From the NCBI RefSeq assembly GCF_018219815.1, contig NZ_JADMKU010000021.1, positions 1 through 64,000 of the forward strand: 64,000 nt of DNA, read 5' to 3'. The translations under genes and the position numbers were made by a program. Below are positions 1 to 8,564 of the stretch, in pieces. This stretch comes from Thalassovita aquimarina. Its GTDB lineage: Bacteria > Pseudomonadota > Alphaproteobacteria > Rhodobacterales > Rhodobacteraceae. The notes below the pieces were generated by a model, which had not been told where the DNA came from, made no database searches, and saw only the letters and a list, made by a program, of their open reading frames with translations. Each line of letters starts with the position of its first letter. The first letter of the stretch is position 1.

Positions 1-297
1 GCGTCCCGTTGGCGCCTCAGCGCCGCCGGTGAAGGGGGTTCTAAGGATAACCACCAACCTCCGCAAGCAGTTTTTTCACAGCTGCGGGATTTCGAAGAAA
101 CCATTGCCTAAATGCTTAATTTTTATGGGTTATTTTCACCCCTCCCCGAACATGGATCAAGGACATGGCCCGCGTTTGCCGCGACTCGACCCGCGAAAAA
201 CAGGCGACACGGGCCCCCGCGGCACGATTCCCCCCCCGCAAATCACCCGAACGACTCGGAAATCGCGCGAATCTTCCGCCGCCGGCGCGCCCAGCGG
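1..297. other. Left-edge non-coding stretch
   Basis: No reading frame here looks like a gene; the frames present are short and of shadow composition. There is a GC-rich inverted repeat at about 10-22 and an AT-rich patch at about 70-130. It is downstream of the GNAT gene on the minus strand. I see nothing else I can name. Confidence 0.4.
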
Positions 298-810
298 TCA
301 GCTGGTCAGTCTGCACGAGAGCACTTCATTCAAGTAAGCCCGGTCCTGGATGCGAAAATGCGTATGCCCCATCCTGGTGAAGCCTTGGGATCGATAAAAG
401 TCGATCGCAGGAGTGTTCTCGGAATTGGTCGCGAGCCAAACCGATTGCGCGCCGTTGTGCCGACAATGATGCAGCCCCGCGGCCAGAAGCGACTTGCCCA
501 ACCCCTTTCCGTGATGCCTTGGCTGAACGTAGAGCGTCGATATTTCCGTCTCGGAACACCCGTCCACCGGTCCCGGACTGCTTGTCGAAACGCGTATGAA
601 TCCATCGATGCCTTCTTCGTTTTCGGACACCACGACGAATTCTTCGGGGTCACTGAGCAGGGCCTCGATTTTGGCAGTGGTGAATTCGGCCAGCGCGTAA
701 TCGGCAAAGAAGCCGCTTACCCCGCGGCGAAGGTAGGTACCCAACCATACCTCGATCGAAAGCGCCGCGATGCTCGAAGCGTCGGAAGTGGATGCGGTTC
801 TGAGCTTCAT
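298..810 (-). CDS. GNAT family N-acetyltransferase
   Basis: A 170-residue single-domain GNAT acetyltransferase, expected to move an acetyl group from acetyl-CoA to an amine; the substrate cannot be read from sequence. The acetyl-CoA pyrophosphate loop is visible at residues 97-105 (QPRHHGKGLG), following the STLYVQ beta strand, and the family's C-terminal NTPAIDFYRSQGF segment follows. Length is normal for the family. I start at the ATG giving MKLRTASTSD; a longer in-frame start 13 codons upstream adds residues that do not fit the fold. It stands alone, with the YbaK-type gene upstream on the same strand after 124 bases. It might also be a protein acetylase; family assignment is firm, role is not. 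Confidence 0.85.
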   Translation of the reverse strand: MKLRTASTSDASSIAALSIEVWLGTYLRRGVSGFFADYALAEFTTAKIEALLSDPEEFVVVSENEEGIDGFIRVSTSSPGPVDGCSETEISTLYVQPRHHGKGLGKSLLAAGLHHCRHNGAQSVWLATNSENTPAIDFYRSQGFTRMGHTHFRIQDRAYLNEVLSCRLTS

Positions 811-934
811 GTCGGGTCCCATCGCGTTGCAGGGAAGGCGGCGTTGCAAGCCGGCTTGTTCGGGTCAATTTGCCCCAAATGCCATGCGCGCGCCCGGTTC
901 GGCCCAGGACATCGACGCAGCGTGCCGCTCCTCA

Positions 935-1408
935 TCATCGCACGAACGCGGCGACAAGGCAGCCCAGTTCACGCGCCAGCGCCCGCGGGTCCAACCGGAT
1001 CTGAAGGCCGCGCTTCCCGCCATTGATGTAGATGCTTTCATGCGCCTCGGCTGAAGCCTCCAGCGGGGTGGGAACCCGCTTGCGCTGACCAAGCGGGCTT
1101 ATCCCGCCGACCTTGTATCCGGTCATGCGTTCTGCGGCTTCGGGCTTCATCATGCGGGCAGACTTGGCCCCGAATGCCTTGGCCAGCGCCTTCATGTCGG
1201 CCTCGGCATCAGATGGCTGGATTGCACAGGCCGGTTTGCCGTCGACCTCGACCATCAAGGTCTTGAAAACGCGGGAGGCCGGGACCTGCATGACCTCGGC
1301 CGCCTGCAGACCGATGCGTGCCGCGCCGGAAACGTATTCGTACTCGACGAGCTCGAAGGACATGCCAGCCTTCTTCAGGGCCTGAGTTGCGGGAGTACCG
1401 CGTGCCAT
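935..1408 (-). CDS. ybaK: YbaK/EbsC-type aminoacyl-tRNA deacylase
   Basis: A 157-residue protein of the YbaK/ProX editing-domain family, which in other bacteria hydrolyses mischarged Cys-tRNA(Pro) in the cytoplasm. It starts MARGTPATQALKKAG, carries the conserved Lys in SRVFKTL (about K49), the VDGKPACA strand, and the family GISPLGQRKRVPT loop and NGGKRGLQI strand. Length matches the family. The start is fixed by a good ribosome site (AGGAGGCAAGAT) directly before the ATG; the frame is open a further 33 codons but without a ribosome site. It is probably monocistronic. The editing specificity (Cys-tRNA(Pro) versus Ala or Ser substrates) is inferred from the family only. Confidence 0.9.
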   Translation of the reverse strand: MARGTPATQALKKAGMSFELVEYEYVSGAARIGLQAAEVMQVPASRVFKTLMVEVDGKPACAIQPSDAEADMKALAKAFGAKSARMMKPEAAERMTGYKVGGISPLGQRKRVPTPLEASAEAHESIYINGGKRGLQIRLDPRALARELGCLVAAFVR

Positions 1409-1545
1409 ATCTTGCCTCCTGCTTCGGCGGAGCGATCTCCGCGCGAACCGAATGAAGCACAGCGCGACCAACGATGCCAGCCGCGTGTCGACGCTCCCGC
1501 GTCCCACACATCGCGGTCCTGCGTCCCAACGCCGGTCGCCCGATC

Positions 1546-2376
1546 CTATGGATCCCGATGATCAGGTTCCGCCCAACTCAACGGCTCCAGCCGAAAAAGC
1601 ATCGCCAGCTGCTCGTAGACCGCCGGTTCCTTCCGCTTGAGGACCGCCGTTTTTTCAAAAAAGGCCTCGACCGCCACCGCGAAGAATTCTTCCGGTCCTT
1701 CCGCCCCGTAGGCGTCGAACACCGTCTTGCGCCCCGCCTGGACATGTTGAACGTGGCTCTCGTATGCGGTGACGAATGCGCGCTCCCAGTCAGCGAAGTT
1801 CTGGTTCCCGTCGAGGATCGGGACACCGTCGGTATCGCCGGACAGGCTGTCGATCTGGTGGGCGAATTCATGAAACACGACATTGTGGCCATCCCGGTCG
1901 TTGATGGCGCCCTGCCGGGCATGCGCCCAGGACAGAACGACCGGTCCCCGCGCCCAGCTTTCGCCCGTCCGCACCGTTTCGCGTTCCGTCACCACATAGC
2001 CGTTGTGTTCGGCCTGCCGCGATTTGAAAGCATCCGGATAGATGAGAATGGTCCGAAGAGTATCGTACCACGCATCGCTGTTCACGACGAGAAGGCAGGC
2101 CTGCGCCGCAATGGAAAGCCGCATTTCCTCCGTGACTTTCAACCCGTTACAACCGATGAAATCGATCTGGTTCACAAATGCGTTGATCTTGCCTTCGAGC
2201 TTGCGACGCAGGTCCGGCGGAAGTTTCCGGGTCAGAGGCACCTGTTCTGCGACGATGGCGCGCTGATGATCCGAAAGCTCTGCGGTGAAAAGGTCCGCGC
2301 GCGCCCGTCGCCGCGACCGGTACCAAATTCCGAATGCGCCCGCCGCGACAAGCATGAGGATAAGAAAAACTGTCAT
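1546..2376 (-). CDS. mtfA: MtfA-type zinc-dependent peptidase
   Basis: A 276-residue member of the MtfA (Mlc titration factor A) family of gluzincin-like peptidases. Residues 1-20 form a hydrophobic N-terminal segment (MTVFLILMLVAAGAFGIWY) followed by a basic patch, so the protein is probably inner-membrane anchored with the catalytic domain in the cytoplasm. The zinc motif HEFAH lies at 169-173, followed by QIDSLSGDTDG, both typical. In enterobacteria MtfA binds Mlc and tunes glucose PTS expression; no Mlc gene is in this window, so that role cannot be transferred. I take the ATG nine codons into the open frame because it begins the membrane segment and follows a GGGAAG ribosome site. Confidence 0.85.
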   Translation of the reverse strand: MTVFLILMLVAAGAFGIWYRSRRRARADLFTAELSDHQRAIVAEQVPLTRKLPPDLRRKLEGKINAFVNQIDFIGCNGLKVTEEMRLSIAAQACLLVVNSDAWYDTLRTILIYPDAFKSRQAEHNGYVVTERETVRTGESWARGPVVLSWAHARQGAINDRDGHNVVFHEFAHQIDSLSGDTDGVPILDGNQNFADWERAFVTAYESHVQHVQAGRKTVFDAYGAEGPEEFFAVAVEAFFEKTAVLKRKEPAVYEQLAMLFRLEPLSWAEPDHRDP

Positions 2377-2561
2377 CGATGCTTCCCTCGCCGGCCGGAC
2401 CACACCTTACATAGCTAGATATCGGATGGCACAAAACAACCGGCGACGCTTGTTGCGATGCGTTGAGTAAGATCGCGGACCGGCCCTGGCGGCACGGCTT
2501 TCAGTCGCACGTCACACGCCGAAATCCTGCTTTCCGGCCGGAACCGGCAGTCCGAAAGGCG

Positions 2562-3008
2562 TCAGAAATCGCCCCGCGCACATTGAAGGCATGTCAGCCC
2601 TGCCTCGCGCCAGAAGTCGACGACCGAGCTTCGGTCATCGACCACGAGCCAAGGGCGGTAGCCGTCCGCGCGGATCCGCTCGAGGGCAGAGCATTTGACC
2701 TCGGGATCACTTGCTTCGTCTTCGTCATGGCGGCGCAGGTAGAGCGCATCGTGCTGGATGCCTGCCCGCGCAAGCCAGGCGGTGGTCCGGTCACGCCATC
2801 CGTCCGGACGCCCGGAACACAGTACGATCGCTTCCCCCTGTGCCTGCAACCGGGCCAGAAGCCGCGCCACCGGTTCGATCACCGGGGCCTCGGCCATTTC
2901 GTCATGGAAGGCATCCCACTGCTTGGTCACGCCATGAACAAGATGCCCCAGCCGCGGCGCATCGAATTCGGCCAGCGTTCCGTCAATGTCGAAGATCACG
3001 CAATCCAT
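2562..3008 (-). CDS. HAD superfamily phosphatase, polynucleotide-kinase 3'-phosphatase-like
   Basis: A 148-residue HAD hydrolase. Motif I is at the N terminus, FDIDGT, with nucleophile D7 and acid D9; motif II is LCSGRPDGW; a Lys in the EVKCSAL segment and the acidic pair in VVDDRSSVVDFW complete the set. The small cap and the RPDGWRDRT segment resemble the phosphatase half of phage PseT-like polynucleotide kinases, but no kinase domain is present. It is the last gene of a six-gene operon: its start overlaps the end of the histidine phosphatase gene by 13 bases. In this context it probably removes phosphate from an imported or partly degraded organophosphate. The actual substrate is unknown. 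Confidence 0.8.
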   Translation of the reverse strand: MDCVIFDIDGTLAEFDAPRLGHLVHGVTKQWDAFHDEMAEAPVIEPVARLLARLQAQGEAIVLCSGRPDGWRDRTTAWLARAGIQHDALYLRRHDEDEASDPEVKCSALERIRADGYRPWLVVDDRSSVVDFWREAGLTCLQCARGDF

Positions 3009-3568
3009 CTGTTATCCTTCTTGTGCAGCATGGTTTCGCGCCAACCTCCAGGGCCGGGCGCGAAAAGGTAGGGTGTGGTATTCGCCGGCGACGGGCCATG
3101 CAGCGACCCGCCGGCAAACCGGCGCGCGGCGCGCACGACGCCGGAATGGGCGACAACGACGGGAAGCGCCCCGTGCGCGCGATCCTGCGCGACGCGCAGG
3201 GCGGCGGCGACACGGGCGATCATGTCAAGCCATGCTTCGCCACCTTCCGGCGTTTCTTCGCGCGGCGGGGCGTCGGTCACCTGCAGGCCCTCGAACCGGC
3301 CCCAATCGCGTTCGCGCAGACCATCAAGCAAGATCGGCTCGTGGCCGGGAAAGGCAAGTTCGGCAGTTTCGCGCGCGCGATGCTGCGGGCTGGAGAACAA
3401 GGCGATCGGAGCGGGCCAGGCCCAGTCGGCAAGGGCGCGGGCGGCGCTGCGGCCTGCCTTGGTCAGCCGCGCTTCGGTACGGCCGGCGATCACGCCGTCG
3501 CGGTTGGCATCGGTCTGACCATGACGGATCAGGACGAAAGGGCGGGTCGGACCGATCACAGCAGACAC
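2996..3568 (-). CDS. Histidine phosphatase family protein (phosphoglycerate-mutase-like)
   Basis: A 190-residue branch-1 histidine phosphatase. The catalytic RHG triad motif is at 15-17 (LIRHGQTDANRDG), the second arginine region is SSPQHRARETAEL, the acidic residue is in LRERDWGRFEGL, and the second catalytic histidine is in VVVAHSGVVRAAR (about residue 146). Length is typical of small-molecule phosphatases of this branch (CobC and PhoE types) rather than glycolytic phosphoglycerate mutases. Start and stop overlap both neighbours by 13 bases, so it is translationally coupled between the metallo-beta-lactamase hydrolase and the HAD phosphatase. A CobC-like role is unlikely because no cobalamin genes are nearby. 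The context points to hydrolysis of a phosphomonoester brought in by the ABC system. Confidence 0.85.
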   Translation of the reverse strand: MSAVIGPTRPFVLIRHGQTDANRDGVIAGRTEARLTKAGRSAARALADWAWPAPIALFSSPQHRARETAELAFPGHEPILLDGLRERDWGRFEGLQVTDAPPREETPEGGEAWLDMIARVAAALRVAQDRAHGALPVVVAHSGVVRAARRFAGGSLHGPSPANTTPYLFAPGPGGWRETMLHKKDNRWIA

Positions 3569-4641
3569 CTTTCGTTCAGCACCAGCGCAGCATCGAAACG
3601 CGGCTCAAGCAGATAGTCCTCCGGCTGGCTGCAAAAAAGCGGCGCGAAACGGCGCGCCCCAAGCCGCCGGACCATGCCGACCTGATCGGAAAGAGGCGGA
3701 TGCACGTTCCAGCGCAGAAACCTGCCTCCCTGCGCGGCAATGGCGCGGGCATGGGCGGTCATGTGGCCGGTAAACAGAACAACGGATTCCCGCCCCAGCC
3801 GTCCGGTATCGCGCCACTCCTGCACCAGTTGCCACGCCATGCCGCCATCGGCATTGGGCGTATCGCAGATCAGAAACCGGGCAGACGGGTCGAAACCGCG
3901 CTGTAGCACGGGCATCAAGGCGTCGGCGCCTTCTGTCAGGCTGCCGCTGGCAATGGCCCGGGAAATCGCAAGCCGGCAACTGTCATCGATGGACACTTCG
4001 CCGTACCGCATGAGGTGCAGCGACAGCTCCCCCGCCCGGCCCGAGGGCGGGACGGGAAACAGGATCTGTTGCCAGCGCAGTTCTTCGAGGGTTCGGTCCA
4101 ACTTCGCAAGCCGGTCCGCCTGCGGCACGTCATCCAGATGATATGAGGAATCGATCATCGCGGTGGCGGCGGCGGGGGGGCGGTCGAAGGCGAACCAGTT
4201 GCTTTCCTCGGACCAGTCGCCGGAAAAGAACAATCCGTCGCCGAGAGCGAAATGAAACCAGACGCCGCCGAGCGCGTGGCCGTTGCGCCCGGTCGTGATT
4301 TTGACGCCATCGATCGTCGTCTGACCGACCTCTGGCAAGGGCATGAAAGCCGCGCCGGGCGGTAGCGATCGGGCGGTCTGATCGGTGCAATAGATCGGCA
4401 ACCCCGCCGCCACGGCATGGGCCGCGCCGCCGATATGGTCGATATGGTCATGGCTGATGAAAACCCGCTCCGCGCCATCGAGCCAGTGCGGTTCGAACGG
4501 CGATGTCGCCTCTGGGCCGAAGCCCACATCCAATACCCAGAGCGCGCGGCCGGTCCACAAGCGGATGCAGGCGGGGCCTTTTTCGCCGAGGCCCGACAGG
4601 ACCTCGACCCAGGGGGTGGTTCCGAAATGACTGTCACGCAT
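3556..4641 (-). CDS. Metallo-beta-lactamase fold hydrolase
   Basis: A 361-residue MBL-fold hydrolase. The di-metal motif is HDHIDH at 64-69 (ISHDHIDHIGG), preceded by LDVGFGPEAT, and further ligands are plausible in GRNGHALGG and FSGDWSEESN. It is about 100 residues longer than minimal MBL proteins, the extra being a C-terminal alpha/beta segment (LFTGHMTAHARAI, then LRWNVHPPLSDQ) that recalls the beta-CASP/RNase Z group without being clearly either. It overlaps the ATPase gene by 8 bases (ATGCGTGA). Placed between a transporter and two phosphatases, it may be a phosphodiesterase acting on the imported substrate, in the way PhnP does in phosphonate operons. That role is inference from gene order. 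Confidence 0.8.
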   Translation of the reverse strand: MRDSHFGTTPWVEVLSGLGEKGPACIRLWTGRALWVLDVGFGPEATSPFEPHWLDGAERVFISHDHIDHIGGAAHAVAAGLPIYCTDQTARSLPPGAAFMPLPEVGQTTIDGVKITTGRNGHALGGVWFHFALGDGLFFSGDWSEESNWFAFDRPPAAATAMIDSSYHLDDVPQADRLAKLDRTLEELRWQQILFPVPPSGRAGELSLHLMRYGEVSIDDSCRLAISRAIASGSLTEGADALMPVLQRGFDPSARFLICDTPNADGGMAWQLVQEWRDTGRLGRESVVLFTGHMTAHARAIAAQGGRFLRWNVHPPLSDQVGMVRRLGARRFAPLFCSQPEDYLLEPRFDAALVLNERCLL

Positions 4642-5710
4642 GGGTCAACGCGTCCGCCATCAGGGTTTGCGCCGCGGGGTCGCGAAAGGCCCATGGGTCG
4701 CGGATGCGCACTCCGACCGTTTCTCCAATCGCGGCGCGCTGCGGCGCGAAGGCCACAAGCGCTTCGCCTTCGGCATCCAGCACAAGGCGGAAACGGCCGC
4801 CCAGATAGGTGCAGCTGCTCACCCGCGCGCGCAGCGGCGCATCATCCGACAGGGTGATCGCTTCGGGCCGAATGCTGACATGGCTGGGGGCATTGGTGGA
4901 ACTGCGGCACCAGATATCCTGTCCCAGCACGGAAAGCAGGACCCGGCCCGGCTCGGACCGGCCGGTCAGCCGCGCCGGAACCACCGCGCCGTCACCGACG
5001 AACCCGGCGACGAAGCAATCCGCAGGTTCGCGATACAGGACTTCGGGGGCGGCGAATTGCCGGATTCGCCCCTCCTCCATCACCGCGACCCGGTCGGCCA
5101 GCGCCAGCGCCTCGCTTTGGTCATGGGTCACGTAAAGCATGGTCGCGCCGGTGCGCCGGTGGAACATCGAGAAGACATCCTGCATCGACGCGCGCAAGGC
5201 CAGGTCGAGGTTGGCAAGCGGTTCGTCAAGCAGCACCGCGCGTGGTTCGAACACCAGGCAGCGGGCCAGCGCGACACGCTGGCGCTGGCCGCCGGACAAT
5301 TGCGACGGCATCCGGTCGGCGAAATCGCGCAGCCCGGTCAGATCAAGCGCCTCGGCCACCCGCGCTACGCGTTCCGCCCTTGGGATGCGCCGCACCTCGA
5401 GCGGATAGGACACGTTGCCGGCCACACTCTTGTGCGGCCAAAGCGCGTAGGACTGGAACACGATGCCAATCTCGCGCACTTCGGGCGGCACGAAGCGGCC
5501 GGCACCCGCCACGGTGTCGCCACCGATCCGGATCACGCCTTCGTCGGGCTGTTCGAACCCTGCCGTCAGGCGCAGCAACGTGGTCTTGCCACAGCCCGAG
5601 GGTCCGAGCAGCGCCACGAATTCCCCGGCGCCGATCGCGGCATTGATTCCATCCAGCGCGGGCACCCCGCCGAAGCGTTTGGTGAGGTTGGAAAATGTCA
5701 GCTCTGCCAC
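4634..5710 (-). CDS. ABC transporter ATP-binding protein (FbpC/PotA type)
   Basis: A 358-residue ATPase of the MOI (maltose/iron/spermidine) importer group. Walker A is GPSGCGKTT at 36-44, signature LSGGQRQR, Walker B VLLDEPLANLD, and switch histidine in YVTHDQSEA. A C-terminal TOBE-like regulatory domain follows (ARVSSCTYLGGRFRLVLDA). Translation must begin at the GTG giving VAELTFSNLTKRFGG: the frame stays open far upstream, but that part is the shadow of the permease gene. The start overlaps the permease stop by 13 bases. It energises import through the neighbouring permease. Iron, sugar phosphate and phosphonate systems all use this ATPase type, so it does not define the substrate. Confidence 0.9.
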   Translation of the reverse strand: MAELTFSNLTKRFGGVPALDGINAAIGAGEFVALLGPSGCGKTTLLRLTAGFEQPDEGVIRIGGDTVAGAGRFVPPEVREIGIVFQSYALWPHKSVAGNVSYPLEVRRIPRAERVARVAEALDLTGLRDFADRMPSQLSGGQRQRVALARCLVFEPRAVLLDEPLANLDLALRASMQDVFSMFHRRTGATMLYVTHDQSEALALADRVAVMEEGRIRQFAAPEVLYREPADCFVAGFVGDGAVVPARLTGRSEPGRVLLSVLGQDIWCRSSTNAPSHVSIRPEAITLSDDAPLRARVSSCTYLGGRFRLVLDAEGEALVAFAPQRAAIGETVGVRIRDPWAFRDPAAQTLMADALTHA

Positions 5711-7404
5711 GGGATAACTCCTTTCGGGAAACGTTTCGCTCCGGCCTGAACCAGCCCCATGAGCACGATGATGAGAACGACGATCGACATGGCCAGCGCC
5801 GAGGCCATGACCGTTTCGCCGCTGTCTTCGAGGTTGTAGATGACGACGCCCAGCGTTTCGGTCCCCGAGGACCACAGGAGCGCCGACACCGTCAGTTCGT
5901 TCACCGCCGTCAGGAAGACGAGGATCGCCCCCGCGGCAGCGGACGGCGCGGCAAGCGGCAGCACGATGTCGCGCAACCGGCGGCCCAGATGCGCCCCGAC
6001 GCTGGCGGCGGCTTCCTCCATCGCCGGGTCGAGCTGGGCGAGGCTGGCCTGGATCGGGCGCAGCATCACCACGAAGAACCGGGCGAGATAGGCCATCAGG
6101 ATGATCCAGATGGTGCCGTAAAGCGTCAGGTCGGTGAACGGCAGATCGAGGAAGGTCAGGATACAGGCGATCGACAGGACGACGCCGGGCAACGCGTAGG
6201 GCAGGTCGATCAGGGCATCGATGGTTCGGCTCAGGCGATTTGCGCGGCGTTCCATCAACCAGGCCAGCGGCAGGCTGATCGCCATCAGGATCACGGCGGC
6301 AAGCGTCGCCAGGAACAGCGAATTGCCATAGGCGCGGCGGGTGACCGGCTGCACGAAGAGAACGTCCACCCACGCCTTGAGCGTCGCACTGTCGAACGTC
6401 AGCGGCACCCCGTATGCCGGGATCACGGATGTTGCCAGAAGCGCGAACAAAGGCAGGGCGAGGATTGCGAATATGAAAGCCCAGAGCGTAATTTCCACCG
6501 GCAGTCGCGCGCGCCCCAGCGACAGCGCCAGCGGTGTACCGGACAGGCCGACAAGGCCGAATCCCCGGCGCAGCAGCATGAAGCGGCTGAGCAGCACACC
6601 GACGATCGCGACCGTACCGATCAGCAGCGCCAGCACCGCGACTTCGGGCAGAACAGAGGGCCCCATGCCGACCAGTCGCTGATAGATTAGCGTCGGCAGG
6701 GTGGAATAACGGGCGGGAATGCCCAACATCGCCGGGATGCCGAAATTGCCAAGGGCGGTGACAAAGGCCATCGCGCCGCCTGCGATCAGGGACGGCATCG
6801 ACAGCGGCAGCACCGTCTGCGCCCAGACCCGGAAGGCCCCGGCGCCGGACATCCGCGCGGCCTCGACCAGATCGGCGGGGATCATGCGCAACCCGGCGCG
6901 CAGGGTCAGGAAAACAAGCGACGCATGCTGAATACCCAGCAGGATGATGATGCCGGTGGCGGAATGCAGCGGTTGCGGGCTGCCCAGCGGCGGGGCGATC
7001 CCGAGCGTTTTCAGCAGCACCGAGGACGGGCCGGTCATCTGCATCCAGGCCAGCGCGGTAATCTGCGGCGGGATCATCATCGGGATCATCAGGCAGAACA
7101 CCAATGCCCCCTTGCCGCGCATGTCGGTCAACGCCACCAGGAAAGCGAACGCAGCGCCGATCAGCATCGACAGAACGGTGCCGCCGCCCGCGGTCAGCAG
7201 CGAATGCATCAGCGCCGTCCGGGTGCTGTCGCGGGTCAGAATGGTGGTCAGGTGGTCGGTCGTGAACCCATCGCCGAAGCCGATCCCCTCCAGCAGCAAC
7301 CGCACCACCGGGCCGAGGGCAATCAGGCCGACGGGCAGCAGGATAAGGGGCAACAGCCGGTCCAAAGACCGGCTGTTGCCATTGTCGTGAGACGTCGCGC
7401 TCAT
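5698..7404 (-). CDS. ABC transporter permease, fused two-domain (FbpB/AfuB type)
   Basis: A 568-residue inner-membrane permease with two tandem binding-protein-dependent transport domains, predicted about 12 membrane segments. Each half carries the EAA loop that contacts the ATPase: VEAARMSGAGAFRVWAQTVLP in the first half and MEEAAASVGAHLGRRL in the second. This fused layout is typical of FbpB, ThiP and AfuB. The start overlaps the stop of the solute-binding protein gene by four bases (ATGA), and the end overlaps the ATPase start, so the three transport genes are translationally coupled. With no separate second permease in the operon, this one chain should form the whole channel. Confidence 0.92.
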   Translation of the reverse strand: MSATSHDNGNSRSLDRLLPLILLPVGLIALGPVVRLLLEGIGFGDGFTTDHLTTILTRDSTRTALMHSLLTAGGGTVLSMLIGAAFAFLVALTDMRGKGALVFCLMIPMMIPPQITALAWMQMTGPSSVLLKTLGIAPPLGSPQPLHSATGIIILLGIQHASLVFLTLRAGLRMIPADLVEAARMSGAGAFRVWAQTVLPLSMPSLIAGGAMAFVTALGNFGIPAMLGIPARYSTLPTLIYQRLVGMGPSVLPEVAVLALLIGTVAIVGVLLSRFMLLRRGFGLVGLSGTPLALSLGRARLPVEITLWAFIFAILALPLFALLATSVIPAYGVPLTFDSATLKAWVDVLFVQPVTRRAYGNSLFLATLAAVILMAISLPLAWLMERRANRLSRTIDALIDLPYALPGVVLSIACILTFLDLPFTDLTLYGTIWIILMAYLARFFVVMLRPIQASLAQLDPAMEEAAASVGAHLGRRLRDIVLPLAAPSAAAGAILVFLTAVNELTVSALLWSSGTETLGVVIYNLEDSGETVMASALAMSIVVLIIVLMGLVQAGAKRFPKGVIPWQS

Positions 7405-8372
7405 TGGACGTCAAACACCTTGGCAAAGCGCGCCTTGTTGGTTTCGGTATCCGCCAGGGCCTTGGCCGGATCGAACGCCATCAGCTTGATCTCGTCGCGC
7501 GATGGGAACCCTTCGGGGCTCGCCACGCCGTTGCGAGCCGGGATATAGCCCATGTCGACGACCAGTTCCTGGCCTGCTTCGCTGAGCAGGAAGTCGACGA
7601 ATTTCTCGGCCGCCTTCATGTGCTTGGTGCCGGCCATGATGGCGACGGGTTCAGTGACATAGGACACCCCTTCTTCGGGGAAGACGAATTCGACCGGCGA
7701 TCCCTTGGCCTTGGCGCGGATGGCGAGGAAATCGACCAGAACGCCATAGGGTTTTTCGCCCGCCGCGACGGATTTGAACGTGCCGCCGTTGCCACCCTGA
7801 GCGCGCGCGTTGTTGGCGGCCAGGTCTTCGTAGTAGTCCCAGCCCAGACCTTCGGCACCGGTCAGCGTCGCCAGGTGGATCAGCGCGGCGCCGGAATAGA
7901 GCGGCGACGGCATCGCGACGAGATCCGCCATTTCCGGTTTGGCCAGGTCGGCCCAAGAGGTCGGGGCGATTTCGGCGCCCGTGTTATAGACGATGCCGGT
8001 GGTGATCAGCTTGGTCGAATGGTAGTAGCCTGCGGAGCTGTAGAGAGAAGCATCAAAGGCCGCGGCTTCGGGCGATTTGTAAGCGGCCAGCTCACCAGCC
8101 TGCGCCAGACCTTCAAGCGTCACCATGTCCGCGATCAGCAGGACGTCGGCCTGCGGCGCGCCGGCTTCGATTTCCGCCGCCACGCGGGCCATCATCTTGG
8201 TGGTGCCGTCGCGCACCCATTCGACGTCGATATCGGGATTGGCGGCCATGAAGGCGTCAACGGTTTTCTGGGCGTCTGCATTCGGCTGCGACGTGTAGAG
8301 CGTCAGCGTTTCAGCAGCCGCCATGGTGGGCAGCGTCAGGGCGACGGCGGCAGCCAGAAGGGAACGGGACAT
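7401..8372 (-). CDS. ABC transporter periplasmic solute-binding protein (class FbpA/AfuA)
   Basis: A 323-residue secreted binding protein. Residues 1 to about 20 are a Sec signal peptide (MSRSLLAAAVALTLP, ending AAAE), followed by LTLYTSQPNADAQKTVDAF, the opening of the iron/sugar-phosphate/phosphonate cluster of type II binding proteins. I use the ATG preceded by GGAG six bases away; an ATG four codons upstream lacks a ribosome site. Iron binders of this class use a conserved Tyr pair. A GYYHS segment is present, but the flanking residues do not settle iron versus anion binding. Two phosphatases and a DeoR regulator in the locus favour a phosphorylated organic substrate, as with AfuA (hexose phosphates) or AEP-binding proteins. 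Substrate not proven. Confidence 0.85.
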   Translation of the reverse strand: MSRSLLAAAVALTLPTMAAAETLTLYTSQPNADAQKTVDAFMAANPDIDVEWVRDGTTKMMARVAAEIEAGAPQADVLLIADMVTLEGLAQAGELAAYKSPEAAAFDASLYSSAGYYHSTKLITTGIVYNTGAEIAPTSWADLAKPEMADLVAMPSPLYSGAALIHLATLTGAEGLGWDYYEDLAANNARAQGGNGGTFKSVAAGEKPYGVLVDFLAIRAKAKGSPVEFVFPEEGVSYVTEPVAIMAGTKHMKAAEKFVDFLLSEAGQELVVDMGYIPARNGVASPEGFPSRDEIKLMAFDPAKALADTETNKARFAKVFDVQ

Positions 8373-8395
8373 CGATTTCTCCATACAGGATTTAT

Positions 8396-8407
8396 TTTCG
8401 AACGAAA
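8396..8407. promoter_or_regulatory. Candidate DeoR operator 1
   Basis: The sequence TTTCGAACGAAA lies 24 bases upstream of the binding-protein start, inside the divergent promoter region. It has the TTTCG...CGAAA look of GlpR/DeoR-family sites. An almost identical copy sits at the regulator's own start codon. Binding by the adjacent DeoR protein is inferred. Confidence 0.5.
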
Positions 8408-8553
8408 GCCAACACGAACGTTTTGGCTTCCTTGGCCGCTACCTATCGGCTTCTCGTGACGCTTTAGTGACAGACCTAAAAAGTTCGATTTTTTCTGAAT
8501 AACCATTGTGACACGGCGATGCAGAACGTAGCATTTTCGAGAACCAGAAAGGC

Positions 8554-8564
8554 TTCGAACGAAA
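8554..8564. promoter_or_regulatory. Candidate DeoR operator 2, abutting the regulator start
   Basis: TTCGAACGAAA ends immediately before the ATG of the DeoR gene, so a bound repressor would block both transcription and the ribosome site region. A partial copy (TTTTCGAGAA) lies at 8534-8543. Together with the site at 8396 this suggests autoregulation plus control of the divergent operon. Confidence 0.5.

Noticed and set aside
4634-5710. The ATPase reading frame stays open upstream to 7426 (930 codons) as if it were a fusion protein
   Set aside because: Upstream of the GTG at 5710 the frame is the out-of-phase shadow of the permease gene, with arginine/proline-rich nonsense sequence; the true permease is in another frame.
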